Source of the DNA: DASZCR01 sp035942915
GTDB lineage: Bacteria > Acidobacteriota > Blastocatellia > Pyrinomonadales > Pyrinomonadaceae
Assembly: GCA_035942915.1 (NCBI GenBank)
Contig: DASZCR010000200.1
Coordinates: 1-38,516, forward strand
Reading direction: 5' to 3'
Length of the DNA: 38,516 bases
Shown: positions 7,834-16,149 of the stretch, one piece after another
How the letters are laid out: the number at the start of each line of letters is the position of its first letter
Numbering within the stretch: position 1 is the first letter of the stretch
Translations under genes and position numbers: made by a program
Notes under the pieces: model-generated
Told to the model about the DNA's origin: nothing
What the model saw: only the letters and a program-made list of their open reading frames with translations
Database searches by the model: none

Positions 7834-8712
7834 TTAGGGCGTCGCGTCCATCCACGCGACGCAGCGTGTGAGGTGTTCGTGCATGGACTCGGCCGAGTCC
7901 TGATGGAGCCGGCCGTGACCGGGCAGCACCCACTCGAAACGGTGCGCGAGCAGCCTTCTCATCGAGCGTCTCTGTTCCGGCCACGAGTACCACATGGCGT
8001 TGCGGAAGGCCGTCAACGTGCGGCGCGCGGGCGACCATGAGAGATGGTCGCCGGTGAAGAGATAGCGTTGGCGATAGAGCAGAACCATGTGGCCGCGCGT
8101 GTGGCCGGGCGTGGGGATGGCGAGCAACTCGTCGTCGAGCGCCACTTCCGCTTCGCCTTCAATGACGCGCTCAATGCCGAGACGACGCGCGCCGTCGTCG
8201 GCGTGCATGATTCGTTCGGCGGCGAACTCGCGCGCGAAGAGGGCGTGGTCGGCCACGTCGTCGCGGTGCGTGAGGAAGAGGCGGCGCACGCCGCCGAGCG
8301 CCTCGATGCGTCGCGCCAGCGGGCGCGACCAGCGCGGCGAATCGACGAGGACATTGCCTCCCGCCGACTCCGGCCTGACAATCAGATAACTCCACGCGCC
8401 GAAACTCGACTCCGCAGTGAAACCGCAGAAATAGACGTTCTCCGAGATTTGTTCGGGGAAGGCGGCGACGGCGGCGCGCATGTCGTGGCGGCGCGTCGTG
8501 CCGATGGAGGCCGTCGGGCAGGCGACGAGAGCCATCAGCGCGCGTCGCGTCTCGTCGGGCGTCGCGGGCTGTCGATAGACGCTCGACTGTTCGCCGTGGT
8601 CGCGAAACGTCGCGGGCGCAATCTGCCTGCACGCATCGCAATCGATGCACGTCTCATCGACGTAGAAATCGCCCTCGACATTCTCCGGCAAACGCCGCGC
8701 CGTCTTCGCCAT
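7834..8712 (-). CDS. Ferredoxin-MBL-fold metallo-hydrolase fusion
   Basis: A 292-residue protein. Residues 15-75 form a single-cluster ferredoxin domain (Cys22, Cys25, Cys28 and a distant Cys65 followed by Pro). From about residue 90 comes a metallo-beta-lactamase fold with the metal motif THRDDVADH (148-156), His204 in TPGHTRGH, Asp222 in FTGDH and His266 in LPGHG. The first motif departs from the canonical HxHxDH by having Arg-Asp in place of the second His. The substrate is unknown; glyoxalase II-like thioester or redox-linked hydrolysis is possible. It starts 14 bases after the ABC ATPase gene, so it is probably the last gene of that operon. Confidence 0.8.
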   Translation of the reverse strand: MAKTARRLPENVEGDFYVDETCIDCDACRQIAPATFRDHGEQSSVYRQPATPDETRRALMALVACPTASIGTTRRHDMRAAVAAFPEQISENVYFCGFTAESSFGAWSYLIVRPESAGGNVLVDSPRWSRPLARRIEALGGVRRLFLTHRDDVADHALFAREFAAERIMHADDGARRLGIERVIEGEAEVALDDELLAIPTPGHTRGHMVLLYRQRYLFTGDHLSWSPARRTLTAFRNAMWYSWPEQRRSMRRLLAHRFEWVLPGHGRLHQDSAESMHEHLTRCVAWMDATP

Positions 8713-8726
8713 GCATCGAGTTTAAT

Positions 8727-9467
8727 CTAGTGTGCCTGCCGGAGAAAGTCTGCCGTGCGCGGGTCGCGCGGCGAGGCGAGCAGGGTGGCCGTCGCGGCGT
8801 GTTCGACGACCTCGCCCCCTTCGACGTAGAGCAGCGAGTCGGCCAGCCCTTCGAGAAAGTCTATCGAATGGGAGACGATGACCATCGTGTGGCCGCGCTC
8901 GACGAAGCGGCGCAGGAGAGCACGCGTCTCGACGACGCGGCGCGGGTCGAGCGCGCTGGTCGGCTCGTCGAAGAGGACGACGCCGGGACGCATGGCGAGT
9001 GCGCGTGCGATGGCGACGCGCTGTTGCTCGCCGCCTGAGAGCGATTCCGGGTAACGGTCAAAGGCGTGCTTGAGGCCGACGGCCGTTAAAAGCTCTCTTC
9101 CTTCTGTCTCGGCCGTGCGGCGGTCTGCGCCGAGAACGTGGATGGGCGCTTCGACGACGTTGCCGAGCGCGGAGAGGTGCGGGAAGAGGTAAAAGTGCTG
9201 GAAGACGGTTCCCACTTTGCGCCTCAGTTGACGGACGCGCCGCGCATACTCGGCCGCCGTGAGCGTGCCTTCGAGCCGCACGCCGTCACATTCAATCGCG
9301 CCGCCGTCAATCCGCTCAAGGCCATTCAGACAGCGCAGCAGAGTGGTCTTGCCGCTTCCCGATGCCCCGATGATGCCGAGCACCGTCTGCGCTTCGACGC
9401 GGAAGCTGATGCCGCGCAGGATGCGGTTGCCGTTAATCTCCTTCGTGACTCCTTCGACGTGAATCAT
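8727..9467 (-). CDS. ABC transporter ATP-binding protein, polar amino acid type
   Basis: A 246-residue ATPase of the GlnQ/HisP class. Walker A is GASGSGKT (34-41), the Q-loop lies near residue 90, the signature is LSGGEQQR (143-150) and Walker B is VVLFDEPTSALD (163-174), with the switch His in IVSHS. It should power import of an amino acid or similar small polar solute together with the fused binding/permease protein encoded just upstream. Its ATG shares one base with the stop of that gene (TGATG), implying translational coupling. Confidence 0.92.
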   Translation of the reverse strand: MIHVEGVTKEINGNRILRGISFRVEAQTVLGIIGASGSGKTTLLRCLNGLERIDGGAIECDGVRLEGTLTAAEYARRVRQLRRKVGTVFQHFYLFPHLSALGNVVEAPIHVLGADRRTAETEGRELLTAVGLKHAFDRYPESLSGGEQQRVAIARALAMRPGVVLFDEPTSALDPRRVVETRALLRRFVERGHTMVIVSHSIDFLEGLADSLLYVEGGEVVEHAATATLLASPRDPRTADFLRQAH

Positions 9468-10984
9468 CAGGCGGCCTCCGCGACAGGCTCGGCCGTCGTC
9501 CGCACGGTCTGCCGTCTCTGAAGTCTGCGTTCGAGGCGGCGCGCGAGGTGCGCCATCGGCAGGCTCATCGCCAGATAGAAGGCCGAGACAATCACGCCCA
9601 ACCAGAGAAACTCGCCCGACGCATTAGCCAACTCTCTGTAGGCCGTCGCCAGTTCCCAGACCGAGATGGCAAAGGCGACGGAGGTGTCTTTAAAGAGCGC
9701 GACGAAGTCGTTCGTCATCGGCGGCAGCGCGATGCGAAACGCCTGCGGCAGAATGATGCGACGAAAGGCGAGCAGCGGACTCATGCCGAGCGAGTAGGCC
9801 GCCTCCCATTGCCCGCGCGGTATCGCTTCGAGCGCGGCGCGATAGACCTGCGACTCGTAGGCCGCGTAGTTCAGACCGAGGCCGACGAGCGCCGTCAGCC
9901 AACCCGGCATCGCCAGTCCGACGCGCGGCAGCCCGAAGTAGAGAAACAGCAGTTGGACGAGGACGGGCGTGCCGCGAAAGAACTCGACGTAGAGTGTGCA
10001 GAGCGCCTGAATCCAACGTGGCCCGCGCGACTGCCCGACGGCGAGCGGCAGACCGATGATGAGCGCGATGATGATAGCGCCGAAGGCTATCAACACCGTC
10101 ACGAGCGCGGCGCGACTGAGGCGCAGAATGGCCTCCGTCCAGTTGAAAGACGTGGAGGTGACATCGTAGGCCGCGCGCTCCTCGCCAGTCGGCGCACCGA
10201 TAGGGACGGGCGCGCTCAACTCGGCCTGCGCGTCGTTCCAGAGATTCCACTTGCGCAGTATCCGTTCGAGCGTGCCGTCGCGCGTAATCTTGTCAATCGC
10301 TTCGTCCACCTCGCGCTTGAGCGCCTCGTCGCCCTGTCGCAGCCCGATGTTGTAGGTGCCGCGATGAAAGGGCGCACCGGCCGGTTTGAGACGCGGGTTC
10401 TGCCGCGCGTAGAACATCTCCATCGGCACGTCCATCAGGACGGCGTCGATGCGGCGCAACTCAAGGTCGCGGTAAGCCCCGACCGGGTCGGCGTAGCCCT
10501 TAAAAGGTATCTGCTCTTTTTCGAGCAGCCGCGAGGCGGCCGTGTTGACGAGCGTGCCGACCATCCGCGTGCGACAGTCTTCGAGCGTCTCGATGCGCTC
10601 CTCCGTGCGCCTCACCGTCAGTTGTAGCTGGAAGACGTAATAGGGCTTGCTGAAGAGGATGAGACGCGCGCGGTCGGCCGTCGGTTCGAGACCGTTGACG
10701 ATGATGTCGAACGTGCCGCGTTGGAGGGACGAGACGATGGTCTCCCAATCGGTCGGTACAAAGACCGGCTGTCGCTTCATCGCCGCCGCCAGCGCCTCGA
10801 CCATCTCCAACTCGTAGCCGATGTAGCGTTCCGGGTTGGCCGGGTCGGCAAAGACGTAAGGCGCGCCGCCGCTTGGGTCTGCGCCCCAACGCAACTCGCT
10901 TTGCGCGCGCACGGCGCTCGACGCGAGCAGCAAGCAGAGCAGCGCGACCGACGCGCGCGCCGTCAGACACACTCTTCTATCCAA
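9467..10984 (-). CDS. Fused periplasmic binding protein and permease of an amino acid ABC importer
   Basis: A 505-residue two-domain protein. A signal peptide is followed by a family 3 solute-binding domain (about residues 27-250; pattern GYELEMVEALAAAM, DIIVNGLEPTADR). Then comes a HisM/GlnP-type permease domain with about five helices (about 285-490), including the EAA-type loop EAAYSLGMSPLLAFRRIILP. The domain order is that of known GlnPQ-like fusions. I chose a TTG start at 10984 because AAGGAG lies eight bases before it and a compact signal peptide follows. A GTG at 11080 overlaps the upstream stop by four bases and would add 32 residues. The transported solute is not evident. Confidence 0.85.
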   Translation of the reverse strand: MDRRVCLTARASVALLCLLLASSAVRAQSELRWGADPSGGAPYVFADPANPERYIGYELEMVEALAAAMKRQPVFVPTDWETIVSSLQRGTFDIIVNGLEPTADRARLILFSKPYYVFQLQLTVRRTEERIETLEDCRTRMVGTLVNTAASRLLEKEQIPFKGYADPVGAYRDLELRRIDAVLMDVPMEMFYARQNPRLKPAGAPFHRGTYNIGLRQGDEALKREVDEAIDKITRDGTLERILRKWNLWNDAQAELSAPVPIGAPTGEERAAYDVTSTSFNWTEAILRLSRAALVTVLIAFGAIIIALIIGLPLAVGQSRGPRWIQALCTLYVEFFRGTPVLVQLLFLYFGLPRVGLAMPGWLTALVGLGLNYAAYESQVYRAALEAIPRGQWEAAYSLGMSPLLAFRRIILPQAFRIALPPMTNDFVALFKDTSVAFAISVWELATAYRELANASGEFLWLGVIVSAFYLAMSLPMAHLARRLERRLQRRQTVRTTAEPVAEAA

Positions 10985-11076
10985 ACGCGCACTCTCCTTC
11001 GGGGGACAAAATGGCGGACATTCTTCGTTTAAGCATCGCCGAATGCAATCGAATTTTTTATGAACGGCGCGGGTGG

Positions 11077-11976
11077 TCACTGGCCGACGGACTCGCGAAC
11101 GAACTGCGCGAGGGCGTCGAGGTAGGCATTGCCGCCGGTTGCGACGAGGTTGTTGTGGCCTGCGCCTTCAACCATCACGAGCTTTTTGGGTTCACGCGCC
11201 GCTTCGTAGAGCGCGCGTCCCTGCGCGGCCGGAATAATCTCGTCGCGCGCGCCGTGTGCGACCATCACGGGACAACGGACGCGTGCGAGTTTGCGCGCCG
11301 TGTCGAACTTATTGCGCGTCAGCCCGCGCACGAAACGCGGCAACCAGGGAAAGACGACGCCCGCCATCTCGCCCGCCGAACTGAGGCCGGATTCGAGGAT
11401 GAGCGCGCCGCACTCTTTGCGCGCGGCGAGGTCTGCGGCGGCGGCCGAACCGAGCGACTGTCCGTAGAGCACGACGCGCGACGCGGGCACGCCGCGCGTT
11501 CGCACGACGTAGTCGTATGCCGCGTCGGCGTCCGCGTAGATGCTCTCTTCGCCGGAGAGGCTTCCGCCGCTGCGCCCGTAGCCGCGATAGTCGAACAGGA
11601 GCGCGTCCATGCCGCGCCGCGAGAGCGCCGCGCCGAGCCAGCCCGTGTAGCTCAGGTTCCCGCCGTTGCCGTGAAAGTAGATGACGGTCGCGCTCGACGG
11701 CGCGTCAACAGTAGTCGCGCGGATGAACCAGCCGTGCAGGCGCACGCCGTCGGCCGTCTCGAACCAGACCTCTTCGGCGCGTTCGGGCAGCGCCCATTGC
11801 GCGTCGCCCGTATAAGCGACCGGATGAAAGGTCATCGCATGCTCAAGGCGACGCAACAGGAAGACGCCGAGCGGGACGAAGAGCAGCAGGAAAATCGCAA
11901 CCGAAATCATCGCGTAACGCAGCGCAAGCCGACGCTCGCCGCGCCTCATCGCCTGATACGAATCCGTGAAGAACAT
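11077..11976 (-). CDS. Membrane-anchored alpha/beta hydrolase
   Basis: A 299-residue protein with an N-terminal membrane helix (about 23-43) and an alpha/beta hydrolase domain. The oxyanion segment is YFHGNGGN (100-107), the nucleophile elbow GQSLGS gives Ser174, and Asp245 (GARDE) and His274 (GAGHN) complete the triad. The family (BEM46/YtpA-like) holds esterases, lipases and peptidases; the substrate cannot be told. It sits 24 bases after the amidohydrolase and its stop overlaps a possible GTG start of the ABC protein, so it is probably co-transcribed with both. Confidence 0.82.
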   Translation of the reverse strand: MFFTDSYQAMRRGERRLALRYAMISVAIFLLLFVPLGVFLLRRLEHAMTFHPVAYTGDAQWALPERAEEVWFETADGVRLHGWFIRATTVDAPSSATVIYFHGNGGNLSYTGWLGAALSRRGMDALLFDYRGYGRSGGSLSGEESIYADADAAYDYVVRTRGVPASRVVLYGQSLGSAAAADLAARKECGALILESGLSSAGEMAGVVFPWLPRFVRGLTRNKFDTARKLARVRCPVMVAHGARDEIIPAAQGRALYEAAREPKKLVMVEGAGHNNLVATGGNAYLDALAQFVRESVGQ

Positions 11977-12000
11977 GAAAGTCGCTGCAAAACGCGTTCT

Positions 12001-13332
12001 TTACTTTCCACTCGCCGAGGCGTGGCGGTCGAGATAGTCGAGCAGAGTGTTCGACATCACCTTGACGCCGACGACGAGGCTCTCCTCGTCCACGTCGTAT
12101 TCGGGCGTGTGCCACGCGGCCGTGATGCCGCGTGCGCGGTTGCCGACGCCGAGGAAGTAGAAGAAGCCGGGAATCACTTTCTGATAGTAGGAGAAGTCTT
12201 CGGCGGGCATGAAGGGTCTAATGGCGACGGCGTTCTTCTCGCCGACGACGGCGCGAATCGTCGGCAGCGATTCCTCGACCAGCGACGGCTCGTTGTACGT
12301 CACGGCAGCGTTCTCGTCGAAACGCAGGTCGAACGTCGCGCCGTAAGCGGCCGTGACGCTGGCGAGCGTCTCCCTCATCATCCTCTGCGCGCTCTGCCTG
12401 ACCTCCTCGTTGTGCGTCCGCATCGTCCCTTCCATCTTCACTTCGTCGGCGATGATGTTGTTGCGCGCCCCGCCGTGAATCGTGCCGATGGAGATGACGA
12501 GCGGCTCCTGCGGGTCGATGCGTCGGCTGCGAATGGTTTGCAGCGCCGTGATGCACTCGGCGGCGACGACAATCGCATCGACGCCGTTCTGCGGCTGCGC
12601 GCCGTGCGACTGTCTGCCGCGAATGGTGATGTAGAGGCGGTCGGCCGATGCCATCGCCGGGCCGACGTGGTAGCCGACCTGTCCGGCCTGCAAGTTGGGT
12701 TCAGTGTGCAGGCCGAAGATGGCCTGCGGGCGGGGGTTCTCAAGCGCGCCCTCTTTAATCATCAAACGCGCGCCGCCTTCCTCGCCGACGGGCGCGCCCT
12801 CCTCAGCCGGTTGGAAGATGAACTTAATCGTCCCGGCAATCTGTTCGCGCATCCCGCTCAAGACTTCGGCGACGCCCAACTCAACCGTCGTGTGAACGTC
12901 GTGGCCGCAGGCGTGTTTGACGCCGGGCGTCCGCGACTTGTAGGGCACGTCAATGGTCTCCTGAATCGGCAGCGCGTCCATGTCCGCGCGGACGGCGACG
13001 ACCGGCCCCGGCTTTGCCCCGCGCAGAACGGCCGTCACGCCATGACGCGCCACACCCGTCCTGATGTCTTCGAGTCCGAGCGCGCGCAGGCGTTCGGCGA
13101 CGACGCGCGCCGTGCGCTCTTCGCGGTTCGACAGTTCCGGGTGCATGTGAAAGTCGCGTCGCTGCTCGATGAGACGCGCGCGCATCGCTTCGGCCGATTG
13201 CGCGATGCGCTGCACACGCGCGCTCTGCTGCTGCGGCGGCGGCGACTGCTGCGGTCTGCCGCCCTGTTGCGCCGTCCCCTGCGCGCCGAGCAGGAGCAGC
13301 GCACCCAGTATCGTGATGACGATTCGTTTCAT
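12001..13332 (-). CDS. Exported M20 family amidohydrolase
   Basis: A 443-residue enzyme with a signal peptide (about 1-21) and a Gln/Pro-rich spacer. The M20D peptidase/aminoacylase fold carries RADMDALP (115-122), the metal ligands Cys142 and His144 in ACGHDVH, Glu177-Glu178 in PAEEG, a later LHTEP histidine, and PAEDFSY near the C-terminus. Relatives hydrolyse N-acyl amino acids, hippurate or auxin-amino acid conjugates. With the downstream amino acid ABC importer this suggests release of an amino acid outside the cytoplasm followed by uptake (inference). GGAGACGAG precedes the ATG. Confidence 0.88.
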   Translation of the reverse strand: MKRIVITILGALLLLGAQGTAQQGGRPQQSPPPQQQSARVQRIAQSAEAMRARLIEQRRDFHMHPELSNREERTARVVAERLRALGLEDIRTGVARHGVTAVLRGAKPGPVVAVRADMDALPIQETIDVPYKSRTPGVKHACGHDVHTTVELGVAEVLSGMREQIAGTIKFIFQPAEEGAPVGEEGGARLMIKEGALENPRPQAIFGLHTEPNLQAGQVGYHVGPAMASADRLYITIRGRQSHGAQPQNGVDAIVVAAECITALQTIRSRRIDPQEPLVISIGTIHGGARNNIIADEVKMEGTMRTHNEEVRQSAQRMMRETLASVTAAYGATFDLRFDENAAVTYNEPSLVEESLPTIRAVVGEKNAVAIRPFMPAEDFSYYQKVIPGFFYFLGVGNRARGITAAWHTPEYDVDEESLVVGVKVMSNTLLDYLDRHASASGK

Positions 13333-13374
13333 CTCTCGTCTCCGTGACTTTAACTGTCGTCTTCGTAACTTTAA
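13333..13374. repeat. Two 21-base tandem repeats before the amidohydrolase gene
   Basis: On the minus strand TTAAAGTTACGAAGACGACAG is followed immediately by TTAAAGTCACGGAGACGAGAG, identical at 18 of 21 positions. The copies span the stop codon of the DUF6328 gene and the ribosome-binding site of the amidohydrolase, so the Shine-Dalgarno-like stretch is duplicated. Confidence 0.75.
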
Positions 13375-14315
13375 GCAGAGGCCGGACGGCGGCGGCTTCG
13401 CCAGTAGAGTGTCGTGCCGAACCAGAGGCCGTAAAAGACTGCGAGCATGATGGCGGCGACGGCAATCGCAACCGTCGCCGACTCTGTCACCTTGCGCACG
13501 GCGACGTAGAGGTCGCCGCAGATGCCGAGCGCGAGCGGAATCATCGAGGCGACGATGAGGCGGCTGGCGACGCGGTGGAAGTGGTCTGTCTCCTCTCCCT
13601 CCTCGACGATGCGATGATAGGCGGCCGGGGCGATGAGAAAGACGATGGCGAGCGCGACCAGAGCGAGGCTCGCCAGATGGATGGCCTGCGACGAGTCGGG
13701 CAACTTGTCGAAGCCTTCGGTGAGCATGTTGGCGAACTGGAAGCCGAGCAAAGCCTGCGCTCCGGGCAGCACCATGCGCGATTCGAGTAGGACGTGCTTA
13801 ATCTTGTTCGTCGTCTTCTGTTCGCCCTCTTCCTGCTTGTTCTGCTCTTCGGACATCTCTTTCTTCTCCTCGATTCTCGGCTTGCGCGCAAGCCTGCGCC
13901 ATAACTCGAAGCCGTACCAGAAAAACAGCGAGACGGCCGCCGCCAGCACTCCTGCGACGATGCCGCCCGTCTGCCCCAAGACCTTCTCAAACGCCACGTA
14001 CATGTCGATGCCGAGGCCGATGGCGAAGGGCAGCAGCGCCGCTCCCATCACGCGCGAGACGAAGCGGTGCAACTGCTTCGAGTCTTCGCCCTCCTCGACG
14101 ATGCGATGATAGGCGGCGTTCCACAGCAGCAGCGCGAGCGCCAACAGCAGCAGGAGCAGACCGCCGAGTTTGATGTACTGGGTCGTTTCCGGCAGCTTCT
14201 CGAAGCCCTTCTCGAAGGTCGAGCGGAACTGGAAGCCGATGAGCACCTGCGCGCCGAGCACGAGGATACGTCCCTCTTGCAGCGCGTTCTGCACCTTGTC
14301 CTTTAACTTCGCCAC
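13371..14315 (-). CDS. Internally duplicated DUF6328-like membrane protein
   Basis: A 314-residue protein made of two homologous halves. Each half holds an amphipathic start, the core LGAQVLIGFQF or PGAQALLGFQF, the loop EKLP or DKLP, a membrane helix, the strictly repeated AAYHRIVEEGE, then an HRF/HRV segment and two more helices. The halves are joined by a charged linker (Glu/Lys/Gln-rich, about 155-180). Single-domain DUF6328 proteins of about 150-170 residues are known, with no assigned function; the domain name rests on memory of that pattern. I chose the GTG at 14315 because GGAAGGA precedes it by five bases. It lies 26 bases after the acyl-CoA synthetase gene. Confidence 0.75.
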   Translation of the reverse strand: MAKLKDKVQNALQEGRILVLGAQVLIGFQFRSTFEKGFEKLPETTQYIKLGGLLLLLLALALLLWNAAYHRIVEEGEDSKQLHRFVSRVMGAALLPFAIGLGIDMYVAFEKVLGQTGGIVAGVLAAAVSLFFWYGFELWRRLARKPRIEEKKEMSEEQNKQEEGEQKTTNKIKHVLLESRMVLPGAQALLGFQFANMLTEGFDKLPDSSQAIHLASLALVALAIVFLIAPAAYHRIVEEGEETDHFHRVASRLIVASMIPLALGICGDLYVAVRKVTESATVAIAVAAIMLAVFYGLWFGTTLYWRSRRRPASA

Positions 14316-14341
14316 GCACGTCCTTCCTTGTCCACAGGCAG

Positions 14342-15898
14342 TCAGAAATTCTTCGCCAACTCGCGTTTTAAGACCTTCCCCGTCGGCCCTTTCGGCAGCG
14401 ACTCGACGAAGCGGACGACCTTCGGGCACTTGTAGTCGGCCAGATGCGCGCGACAGTAGGCGAGCAACTCTTCCTCGCCGACGGCCGCGCCCTCTCTGAG
14501 CACGACGAAGGCCGCCACCTCCTCGCCGTAGAGCGCATCGGGGACGCCGATGGCTGCGGCTTCGGCAATCGCCGGATGCCGGTAGAGCAACTCGTCAATC
14601 TCGCGCGGATAGATGTTTTCGCCCCCGCGAATAATCATATCGGATTTGCGGTCGACGATATAGAAGAAGCCTTCGGAGTCACGATAGCCGATGTCGCCCG
14701 TGTGAAACCAGCCGCCGCGAAAGGCGCGCGCCGTCGCCTCCGGGTTGCGGAAGTAGCCTTTGAAAATATTCTCGCCGCGCAGCACTATCTCGCCCGCTTC
14801 GCCGTCCGGCACTTCTCTGTCCTCCTCGTCAAAGACCTTCATCTCGTTGCCGATGGCGAGGCCGCAACTGCCCGGCCGACGCCGCTCGTCGGGCGGGTTG
14901 AACGTCGAACGACAGGTTGACTCCGAGAGTCCGTAGCCTTCAATGACCAGACAACGGAAAGTCTCCTCGAAGCGCCTGAGCACCTCGGCCGGAACGGGGG
15001 CGGAGCCGCACATCGCAAAGCGCAGGCTCCCGGTCTGCAAACCTGCGGGGATGCCTGCCGGATAGGTCGCCAGCAGCATCGAGAGCATCGTCGCCACAGA
15101 GCCGAAGGAGGTCACTTGGTAGTCGGAGATAATCTGCCAGAAACGCGAGGCGGAAAAGCGCGGGCTGACGACGGTTGAGCCGCCCGCGTAGAGCGCCGAC
15201 ATCGTCGTCACCGAGACGGCGTTCATGTGAAAGAGCGGCATCAACGTGAGCAGCCGGTCGGTCTCCGTGAAGCCGAGCCAGTTGACGATTTGGCGCGCGT
15301 TGGCGAGCAGGTTGCCGTGCGTCAGCAGACAGCCCTTCGGTTTACCCGTCGTCCCCGAAGTGTAGATGATGATGGCCTCGTCTGCGCTTCCGAGCGGTTC
15401 GAGATGAGCCTCATCCGCCTCCGGCGTTTCCTCCGACGCTTCACCTGACGCTTCATCTGACGTGTGTCCGGCAAATTCCCTTGTCGCGGCGGCCTCGTCG
15501 TCGAAGACGATGCGGTGTTGGAGGCGGGTCAGTTGGTCGCTAATCGCTTCTAGTTGCGCCGCAAACTGCGTGTGATAGAGCAGCGCCTTAGCGTCGGAAT
15601 TGGTGAGCGCGTAGAGAATCTCTTCGGGCTTGAGCAGAGAGTTGATGGGGCCTGCGAGCGCGCCGAGATGGAAGCAGGCGAAGTAGGCGATGACGTACTC
15701 CGCGCTGTTCGGCATGAGCAGGCTGACCACGTCGCCGCGACCGACGCCGCGCGCACGCAGCATCCGCGCCGCACGTTCGACCGCGCGCACAAACTCGGCG
15801 TAAGTGTAGGCGCGACCGTCCGCTTCGGAGAAAAGGAAAGTCTTGCGGGGCGCGGCCAAAGCGCGTGCGTGCAGCAGTTCGCGGACGTTGCTGGTCAT
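14342..15898 (-). CDS. Acyl-CoA synthetase (AMP-forming)
   Basis: A 518-residue member of the ANL superfamily with all core motifs: the P-loop YTSGTTGKPKG, GYGLSEST, the aspartate motif GWFHTGDIGY, the hinge DRKSDMIIRGG, and the catalytic lysine in PKGPTGKVLKREL. It should activate a carboxylic acid to its CoA thioester; chain length is not evident, and medium-chain, CaiC-like and MatB-like acids are all possible. An acidic low-complexity insert precedes the P-loop. I chose the ATG at 15898, where family similarity begins; the frame stays open to 16054. The gene is divergent from the pyrimidine cluster, sharing a 251-base intergenic region in which I see no convincing promoter. Confidence 0.87.
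   Translation of the reverse strand: MTSNVRELLHARALAAPRKTFLFSEADGRAYTYAEFVRAVERAARMLRARGVGRGDVVSLLMPNSAEYVIAYFACFHLGALAGPINSLLKPEEILYALTNSDAKALLYHTQFAAQLEAISDQLTRLQHRIVFDDEAAATREFAGHTSDEASGEASEETPEADEAHLEPLGSADEAIIIYTSGTTGKPKGCLLTHGNLLANARQIVNWLGFTETDRLLTLMPLFHMNAVSVTTMSALYAGGSTVVSPRFSASRFWQIISDYQVTSFGSVATMLSMLLATYPAGIPAGLQTGSLRFAMCGSAPVPAEVLRRFEETFRCLVIEGYGLSESTCRSTFNPPDERRRPGSCGLAIGNEMKVFDEEDREVPDGEAGEIVLRGENIFKGYFRNPEATARAFRGGWFHTGDIGYRDSEGFFYIVDRKSDMIIRGGENIYPREIDELLYRHPAIAEAAAIGVPDALYGEEVAAFVVLREGAAVGEEELLAYCRAHLADYKCPKVVRFVESLPKGPTGKVLKRELAKNF
15423..15458. repeat. 12-base tandem repeat inside the acyl-CoA synthetase gene
   Basis: GACGCTTCACCT (15435-15446) and GACGCTTCATCT (15447-15458) are adjacent, and a weaker copy precedes them at 15423. 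On the coding strand they give an acidic Asp/Glu/Ala/Ser-rich insert just before the ATP-binding loop. Confidence 0.6.
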
Positions 15899-16149
15899 GC
15901 TCTGTTCGGGGCGGTCGGCTGTTTTTTCGCTTTCCACGCCAGCGTGCTCTGATATATAGTCTCCGGCGATGACATGCAGACCGCCGGGAGTCTTGGCGCT
16001 CGGCGCGTTGAGCTTTCGGTTAGAGCGTCCGTAGCTTATCGAAAACGCTTCCACAACTACAACTTTCAGATTCCGTTTGTAGACTCCCGAACTTTCAAAC
16101 GACGCCCGCGCCCTGAAGCCTCCGAGCAGGCGAGAGGCGGAAGGTGACT

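Noticed and set aside
10985..11080. GTG start at 11080 for the binding/permease fusion
   Set aside because: It overlaps the upstream stop by four bases, which is attractive, but it would put 32 polar residues before the signal peptide; the TTG at 10984 has AAGGAG at the right distance.
10873..13347. An open plus-strand frame of 824 codons
   Set aside because: It is antisense to the amidohydrolase, hydrolase and ABC genes, which have clear motifs. Its product is Arg/Ala/Val-rich with no domain; it is a by-product of high GC.
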